From Saccoglossus kowalevskii (Eukaryota; Hemichordata; Enteropneusta; Harrimaniidae), in NCBI RefSeq assembly GCF_000003605.2, contig NW_003147771.1, positions 122,194 to 150,432 on the forward strand: a stretch of DNA of 28,239 bases, given 5' to 3'. Under the pieces are notes generated by a model that saw nothing but the letters and a program-made list of their open reading frames with translations, did not search any database and had not been told where the DNA came from. This document shows positions 1 to 9,300 of this stretch, piece by piece. Both the position numbers and the translations under genes were made by a program. Each line of letters opens with the position of its first letter. Positions within the stretch are counted from its first letter, which is position 1.

Positions 1-126
1 TGGGTGCGACTCAAAATTTGTATGTTGGCTCCAAAATTAGGGTACATTTCCATGAAAAAAATTGAAGAGTATGAGAAAAAAGTGCGAAAAAATTTGGGCG
101 AGAAAGTCTGGTGGTGAAAAGGTTAA
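1..126. mobile_element. MITE family 3, copy cut by the window edge
   Basis: Bases 17-126 match 23130-23245 closely: a CAAAATTAGGGT block, an AAAATTTGGGCGA block, and an end reading CTGGTGGTGAAAAGGTTAA. The terminal TTAA is at 123-126. The other end lies left of base 1. It is in the NF-YC intron downstream of exon 313-173. Confidence 0.7.
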
Positions 127-172
127 ACAAACAAGTTAATATAGTGTGTGTATTTCAATGTATATTACTCAC

Positions 173-313
173 AGGTATGTGTTGTATCTCTCCGGTATTT
201 GTGATAACTTGTTGAATTGTTGTGGGCTGCACTTGTACCTGTCCTGCCTGTGATTGTATCATCTGAGTGGGCTGACTTTCTGTCATCCCGGCTGTTACAA
301 CAGTCATCTGACC
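173..313 (-). CDS. NFYC: NF-YC coding exon, Gln-rich domain, last exon inside window
   Basis: A 141-nt exon between TTTTCACAG and GTGAGT encodes 47 residues. It ends [17 protein letters not shown], close to the [13 protein letters not shown] motif of vertebrate NF-YC. At least one more exon must lie beyond the left edge. Confidence 0.94.
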
Positions 314-3300
314 CTGTGAAAACAAATATACAAGTATTAGATTTAGTGACCATATTAAAATGATTATAGAAAATGGTTAGTGACCTATAGGCATTATAAC
401 ATAAAACATAAACATAAACATAAAGATGCAACAAATACAAAATGTTTGTTTCACTCAGACAATACTGTAAAATACTTTATTCTTGCTGGAATTAATTTTT
501 TAATTAACAAGTTGAATGTAGAATATAGGAACAAGCAGTCTGTCGGCTGAGACAGATCCACTGTTAGCAATGCACATTTCAATTAAAGAACTGAAGATAT
601 CATTAGAAAATGAAGAATATATATACAATGTAGTATCAAAGCAATCGGACTGTTTTTTTTCAACAAGAATTTGAAAATATTACTTTTTACCAAAAATGAA
701 AAAAATATTCATTAAAATTAGATAATTAAAGATATCATCACAAAATGAACAAATCTGAGAGAGGTCCACATGTAGTACATATATATGTAGTATCAAAGCA
801 ATTGGACATGCGGTTTTTAACAAGAAGCCAAAAATACCACTTTTTACCAAAAATGAAAAAAATATTCACCAAAATTAGAGAATTGAAGATATCATCATGA
901 AATGAACAAATCTAAGAGAGGTCTACCCAAGGTACATATACACCAAGTATCAAAGCATTCAGACTTGTAGTTTTCAAGAAGAAGTCGAAAAAGTAAAACA
1001 TTGATACGAACGACTTTGGTCAATTACTCATATGATAAGCCCTGATCGACAAAGTCGACAGCGAAGCTAAAAAAAGTATATTTGGTGGATTTTATTTTCA
1101 CTTAATCATTCCTTCAGCGAAAATAGCAAAAGTTAATTCCAAGCAAAAAAAAAGTATTCTACAGTACTGGTTCCTGATGACAGTTCTTTTATCAAAGTGA
1201 GCTACTTATCCCAGGAGCTCATTTAAAGGGTGGTGGTCATCGGGCCTTGTTCTAATCGATATGGGACTCAAAGCGAAGTACACAATGAAATACATAATGT
1301 GAAATACATTGTTTGTTTACATGAAATTCCAAAATGCACTGATGAGCACCCCCCTTTATTCTCGCAAGCCATCATACGTTTATTTGCAAATATTTGTTTG
1401 ATTCATCAAAGTTTGAATGAAATGACATTGTTTTTATAATAGTTTTTTTATTTTATGAGATATGGTTCTGAAATAAGAATTAGGTACTTCAAAAATAATA
1501 ATTATATGTAGAGTGGAGTATAAGATGTCCAGTACATGATACAATGCAGGTGTGTTTGCAAGCATGTTGACATATGGTGTTCAAAAAAATATGATCAATG
1601 GATGAATAATAAAAGAATTAATATGCTACCAAAATGAGGGATGTGAAAGCATTAAATACAACACCCCATGGTGCAAATGAGCAAACTTCCAGTTTGAAAA
1701 CAATCATATCATATACCATGTACATGTATGTGGTGAACTACAAATGGATATGTACTATAGCTCCTTACCGATACATTAGCTGGCTGCGTTTGGGACACTT
1801 GTATCTGTTGTATTCCTGGTATTTGTTGACCAGGTTGTGCCTGTATCAGTTGTACTTGTTGACCTCCAATTGTGATTACCTGAGATTTAAACAGAGAAAT
1901 GTTGAAATCAATTTTAAAACATACTGTAGAATTTTGATTATGTTGCTGGATTTTATTTTTACTCATTTGTTTTACTTTTTATTTATCTCTGAGTAGAATT
2001 ATATTCTACACATAGTTTCACTTTGTGATGTCAGAGATTGGAATTGGGAATGTCAAACAAGTCATTGAATGAAACATTAATATTACAACACAGGGTACAG
2101 TGGTGTGTACTGCGTACATTACATTTTAATTTTTTGTTGATTGATGATGAAGATGACAACTTACCTGTCCTGGTTGCCCAGTAACCACTTGTCCCTGTAC
2201 TTGCGATGCAACAGTTGTAGGCACAGGAACTTGTGCTGCAGCTGGCTGTGTTGTAGCTGCAGTGGCAGCTGCAGGCTGCTGAAGTTGATGAGCAAGCTGA
2301 AAGTAGTACTGCACTTGGTCTGGCATCATAGCTGTTTGCCGCACTTGTTCATCCTATGCAGAAAAGATCAATATCACAGAAAAGTTTTGAGTTATAGTGC
2401 AATCAGTTGGTTTCTGTGCAAGAATGGAAGTTTGATTTCTAGCTTGGGCAACTTATTCACTGATTTCCCTGGATCCTGGTGTTCTGATGAGATATCGAAT
2501 GTTTACGTTGCATAATCATTCCCCAATGCAGATGAAACTGGAAAGTTTTTACACCAGAGAGTGCAAGTTTCTAAGGTAACAATGGAACTTAAAACTTATT
2601 TTACTTGATTCAGAAAGGTGAACATGCTACATTTACAATAAAGCATAGTGCCAATCTTGTTCTAGAGTGACATGACAAGCAGCACCTCATACGTCATGCT
2701 AATTTTCAAACAAGTCGGTCACACTGGAATCACATCCAACACAGACGATAGACACTAAATTGTACGTGAACTAGTTGTATTTAAATTTTTCATATTTTAT
2801 GCATGTTGTAAACAAACTATGGTAATCATATACCAGTTGTACATTACATGGTACAATGGCACTGAAATGCATTATTCAACTGGCTATTTTGGTTTTAAAT
2901 ATTCTAGAAAGTGTTCTTGGAGGCATTTATAAGCATGGGAATTGTTTACGCAAGATGGCAAATTTGGCTGAATTTAGTGAGTACCGGTAGATAGAGTATA
3001 CCGTAAAATAACTAATTTTCACTGGGTTTAAATTTCACTGATTTACCATTTCAGGCATATTCAGTGGGTTTTAAATTCAGGGTTTTATCATTTAGATAAT
3101 GTGTTCTATGCTAAATTTTATATATTCACTGGGTTTTAATTTAGCACATTTTCCAGTCAGCGAAATAAGCAAAATTAAAACACAGTGAATAATTACCCCC
3201 TTTACAGTAGTTTGCCTTACAGATCATTTGAATGAAAAAGTTTAGCATATTTTTGCTGGGTGATTTTTTCCATAAATTGCGTTCAGTGAGAATTCAAGAT

Positions 3301-6300
3301 TATGATTGCCATACAGTAACTATCATATTTTTTGCTGTATCAGTAACACGTGTGCTTACATAAGTTAATGAAGTGTTTCTATGGTCAAAATAAGTAACAT
3401 TTTAATGTTTAAGTACACGACCAACATGACGTTTGGTTTATATGCGCCATAAATATTTTGGTAGACTGACACAGTCTAGGCGATTTATTTCTCTTTAAGT
3501 TTAAAATTAAATAAAAAAAAATAGCGAAATGGAGGTGTTAACGCGAAATCCCCTGTAATCACGAAATGTTTCGCGTTCACCCCACCTTTCGCAAAACTAT
3601 ATTTTTCCATTTTTTTTTAAAAAATCACCACAGCTTGGCCAGTCTAATATTTTGGTTTATATACTACCGGTATTCCTATAAATTGTACCCTCTAGCGGTG
3701 GGAAACTTCCATGACACAAAAATTACTTCTAGGGGTGACAACAATGTTATTTGAATCGATACCAATGATGATTGTGAAATAGTTCTACATCTAGAATATA
3801 GTAAAATCCATGGAATACATAATCTTCATTGGGAAACGACAACAGATCAAAACGATATCAACACTTCATATGGACTTTCCGTCACCTTCTTACATCATAG
3901 AAATGCTATGCCACTAGAGGGCGCAATTTATAGGAAAGGTGTATTGAAGATAAAAATAGAGATCTAATAGAGCCGGCGAATTCGGTACTGATGAAATAGT
4001 TGTATTTATTATTGTCATTTGCAAACCTGAGTGCAATAACTCACCTGTCTCTTTGGCGGTTTCAGTTCATCCCTAGGAACAATATCAATCAGGAAATCAA
4101 ACTGGTCAAACTTTGTAATTGCCATAGCAATGTCATTCCGCTGAAATAAAAACAATTTAAATAATGAAAATATGCATTTATTTCAAAAAAATCGCAATGA
4201 TATGTGTAAATCATAAAGGTTAAGTACTTTCCTGATTTTAACCCCGGGGAACTGAACATGTAAAATTGGGAAAATAAGGGGATGGGCTAAAATTTTAACC
4301 ACCTTTCCAACGACAAAATTTATTTTCGTTCACAGCGCCGGTCTCAGAGAAATATTACGTCTTTTTAAGGAAAAAAATGCTGTGTCGTACAGACGAAGTT
4401 GTCTGATTATTGAAGTTGAAATTTTTTCAACGTAATGCGGAAGTGAATTAACGGTACTGCGATGTTAAAATGCGATCTGTTAGTGATTTTTACTCCCTAA
4501 AGGTAAACTGAGGGTGGTAAACATTTCACGGTCGCAAACAAGGCATGTCAAAGACTAGTTTGCTTGTTCACACCCCATTCACGATGGTCTCAATGGACAC
4601 GATTATTTGGAAAAGTAAAGTAATGTTTTTTGACCAAGTTTTTCGCGACTAAACAATCCCATTTTCAGTGTTTCAAAAACTACTACCGTATTCGACCGCG
4701 TTAGCACCCATGCCCAGGCAAGCGCCCACCCCCACTTTTGCGCACTTTTTATATTTGGGGTCACATTTGGCAAAGCGCCCATCCCTTCAAAATGCAACTA
4801 ATTTAAAACTTGGTCTTGCGTAACGAATTTTGGTAATCGTTTTTATATGATACAGTGTGGATATCGACTGCTGTGAATATGTTGTGAATGTGTAGACCAT
4901 GGTAATCGTGCGTAAACTACGCTTTGACAATGATCTGCTAATACAAGTGAAATGCAGTAAATATTTCATGCCATATTCAGTTTACCTATCAAAAATTTTT
5001 TGGAAAAACCAAGTCGTTTATTTACTGAAATCAATTACAACAGATCGTACTTCGACATTGATATTTCACATCCGCATTGCGGTACCGGAAAGTCTTCGGG
5101 AATTTCCGAAGAATTGCGTCGGTACATCACAGCATTCTGATTGGTTAATAACCAACTTGACCCATTAGGTCAAAGGACGCTGCTGCAGGTCAAATCTGCA
5201 AATGCATCATGGCAGAAAGTGACTTTCATCGAGAGTTTGCGTACGATCCAACACCTTTGTCAGTGGAGATAATGATGAGAATTTTGACTTTGACCGTGTT
5301 CCAACAGACTCTAATGTTTTTAATTCTGTAAATTCTGGCGGTACATAATTAATATTGTAATAAAATGTGCATATTTTTTGTGATCATTTCTGTTTCTTCA
5401 TTGTGAAAATTGATTTTCCCTCAAAGACATAATCTGTCACATGTCACGCGTTTTTTCGAGTTGAGGCCCCTGGGCGGTAACGCAGTCTAGTACGGTACTC
5501 AAAAGAAACATGGATTACTTCAGTATTGCAGCATCAGGGTTCATTCTGAGTAAATAACAGTATAGAAAGATGCCATGCACTCTGAAATTAATGTCAATTA
5601 AGTTTTCTCGTAAAAGCAGGAACCAAACTACCATACCAATCATGACTTTTACGCAATGACACTTTTTACATGCATATTTTAACAAATGCCATCAACGCCC
5701 AGTAAAAACACCCTGGGTCTATACTCAGGGATGCCCTCAACTCATTTAAATTCTAAAAACAGAGGGGTGGGCTTATTGCATGCTATTAACATACCTGTAA
5801 AGTTCTTCTTTTGTTATCCTCTGTATGAATCCAAGCTCTGAGAGACAACTCACTAATAAATATCTCAGCAGCTTTAGAAAACAATACTGGTGCTTCAGCA
5901 CTGATCATCTGCAAATAACAATGATATATGCAGCTCACTTTATACAGGTACTATTTACTCTGTTAATAGCTTATGTTTCACTCTAGGAAAATGCTTCTAA
6001 AGATTAATACCTAATTACAATGCAATATGGTAATTGTCATTGTTGTGCTCACTGTTGTGGCAATGACCCAATCAATAATATAGAATATTGGACCACTACT
6101 CTGTTATGCTTTGATAAGAAGCCTGGTAGAATGTGCGCTTACATAATGACAGATAAAATAGGTCAGATTGTAATGATCAGCATATAATTGAAATGCACAA
6201 TCCTTATAAGGTTGCATAACATCTGTTATTATACATCTGTCAGCATAATGCAATAAGTTACAGTGTGCTGTAATTTTGCAGTATTGTACGGGGTATTTTC

Positions 6301-9300
6301 ATCCTACCATATTAGGAAATGCGAATTCCAAATATGGAATGACTACGCGCGTAAGCGTCCTCCGATCATAAAAAACAAAAACATGGCACCCCTGAGTTTG
6401 ACCAAACCTAATACAAAGAAGTTCGTTAAATCTGTTTTAAAATTTTTTAAAACAAACTCTTGAAATTCATATTTCTTAATATAGTAAGATGAAAGCACCC
6501 CATAAAATACCACAAAATTACGGCACGCTGTAACTTATGGCGTTACGGTGACAGACGTATAACAATACACATTATTAAACATCTGCCATTGTATTGCGAA
6601 AAGTTACAACATGCCATAATTTTGTGGTAATGCATCGAATATCAGCATTCTACTATATTAGGAAAAGCACATTTCAAATAGGGATGGATTATGCAGTATT
6701 TCCAAAATAAACACTTTTTTTTTCTATTTGTAATGCACAAATTTTAATAAATATTACAATTTTTTTTGACTCTGAATGCTTCAACTGAAACAGTTATCCT
6801 TTCCCTCGGAGCTTAGTGGAATGTAAGAAATCGTGACGTATGGCTCAAATTGGCTCTTGGTTACAGGCTTTTAAAATCAGGATTCATAGCAATTTATTTT
6901 GTTCGCGTCCTATAGAAAGTGGTCGGTTGTTTAATAAGAATATAATAAGATTATAATAAGGATACCACAAAGTATACATTCAGACAGTACCATCTCTTTC
7001 TGGTATCCTCGCAATAACCTCTGATTATACATGCCATGCAAAGCAATGCTTACCTTTACATCCTCATCCATCTTCATAATCTTCTTTATCCTGGCTAGCG
7101 GTAACTCCTGTTGTTTAAAATGATCCTAATTTAAAGAGAGAAAATACAGAATCAATATTCACATTAGTACCATGTTTTAGACGCTTAATCAGTCATATCT
7201 GCATATCGGCTAGACCCAGTTGCATTCAAAGATATGAGACACCTAAATTTAGTATGAACTAATGTAATCCACACATGCACACACAAAATATTACCATATA
7301 TGGTACTTCGTTGGGGAATTGAGATTATGACCTTTATTTAACCTCTTTGAACACCAAAATAAATTTTAATCCCTATTCATGCGATTACCAGTAAATATAT
7401 GTAGGGGGCTGGTTGTCGCGCTTTTTAAAGTTAGAATGCTACTCACAAGTTTTTTACGCATATTTCAGTGCATATGGCAGTAGCAATATTTTGTGTCAAA
7501 TTATGACAACAATTAATTTAATATTAGTCATCAGTATGTGAACTATTTTTTGATTCACTGTCAACCTGATTTTTTTGAGAAAATGGTAAAATAATGTGCA
7601 TAAAATGCAATTTTAGCAGTGATGGACCACAATAAAAACACATTTTTTTTTATAAAAAAAATACATATTTTGTCAATTTTTTAATACTTCCAGACATCAA
7701 AAAGTACCATGTAAGTGAATTTAATTTGTTTTCACCATATGCCACAGAACAAAGTTTTGAGATGTTGAGATACATGTATATCTGTTCGATAGAAAACATA
7801 AATCTTTTATTCCATATGAAATATCAAATATGTGAAAATAACAATATTTCTGTGTAGCATTCTACCTACAGTATTTGTGGATTTGTGATGTGAACTGGTG
7901 GTGAAAAGATTAAATAGTGAGCTACTGAAATTAACAGCACATAGAACAATTGATCATGCTACAAGGTCTTCACAATTGATCATGCTACAAGGTCTTCACA
8001 ATTGATCATCCTACAAGGTCTTCACAATTGATCATGGTACAAGGTCTTCAAGAGTTGCGAGAAAATTATGAAAACATTCAAAACTAAAAATCATATATAA
8101 AAAAAATTATAATAAAATTATGTTCTACTCACAGATTTTAGATTCCTAATGTCATTTATTTGTTTTGCCCAGAATGATGCTAGTTGTGACTGTGCTTCAG
8201 TTTGTACTGTATTGCCAGCTGGCTGGGCAGCCGCTGCTTGGAAAGTAGTCTCAGACATATTGCAAAGTTATTTTTCAACCTGTATACACACAAGAAAACT
8301 GTGTAAAAAGTTATACAGCCTAATATATGCTAAGGGTGAACATCCAGACATTTTTATTGCCTGACAACCATCATCGTTTAAACAATTGTTGAAAACTCTC
8401 AGAGAACTTTGGGCTAGTTGTTAAAAATCTCCTGACAAGTATAACAAATACCCCTACAAGTGCAACGTATACGTGCTGTTTTTTTTATTTTAACGGTTTT
8501 TGACTGCCTCTTCGACCAACGTTTTACGTACAAATACTTGATACATGTCCAAGCAGCATAGAAGGTTCTATGATATAACATCACCTCAAAAAGAGCATAG
8601 TTTTCAATATGCCAAACACAGCCTTTACATGTAATTGGCCAGTTGACCCCATGGCAGTCAACTACTGTAAAAGGGTTAATTATTCACTGGGTTTAAATTT
8701 GGCTTATTTCGCTGACTAAAAAATGCGCTAAACTAAAACCTAGTGAATATGTAAAATTTAGCATAGAACACATTATCTAAATGATAAAACCGTGAATTTA
8801 AAACCCACTGAATATGCCTGAAATGGTAAATCAGAGAAATTTAAACCCAGTGAAAACTAGTCATTTTACAGTAGTTAAAATGGCATATAGTTAATGTTAT
8901 AGGGAAAAATTATATTTCTTTAAAAGGCACCAAGACAAACTTATAGGGCATCAAGGCAATTGTCTTTAAGTTTGATGCTTTCATAACATTCAAGCAATGC
9001 TATACTGTTGAAGGGTTTGAACTTTAGAGTTGAGATGGCATCCAATGATAAAAATGTCTCGGTGAATAGGAATAGCATATAGGAAAAGTATCTATTTTTA
9101 AAGGGGCAAATTGCCTCATTGGAGTTCAAGTCATAATGAGTATAAAACAATCCTTGTTTGAAAAATACTTGTAAACAGACATTTTCACACAATAATAATC
9201 GTAAACTTAAATCTTATATTTGACGATGTAACAAACTAGTAAAGTGCATTGGGCTGTAATTACTGAACTATAATTCATCAAGCAAACAATATGTTGCAAA

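Noticed and set aside
1634-2515. Plus-strand frames of 120 and 124 codons
   Set aside because: They lie opposite verified NF-YC exons and introns and are shadows of the Gln/Ala-rich coding sequence.
4680-5790. Possible large inverted element (GCGCCCACCCCC near 4730 and GGGGTGGGCTTATTG near 5764)
   Set aside because: The match is short and GC-simple, and the flanks do not align. I could not define ends.
7946-8049. CRISPR-like regular repeat
   Set aside because: The units are head-to-tail without spacers, in an animal intron.
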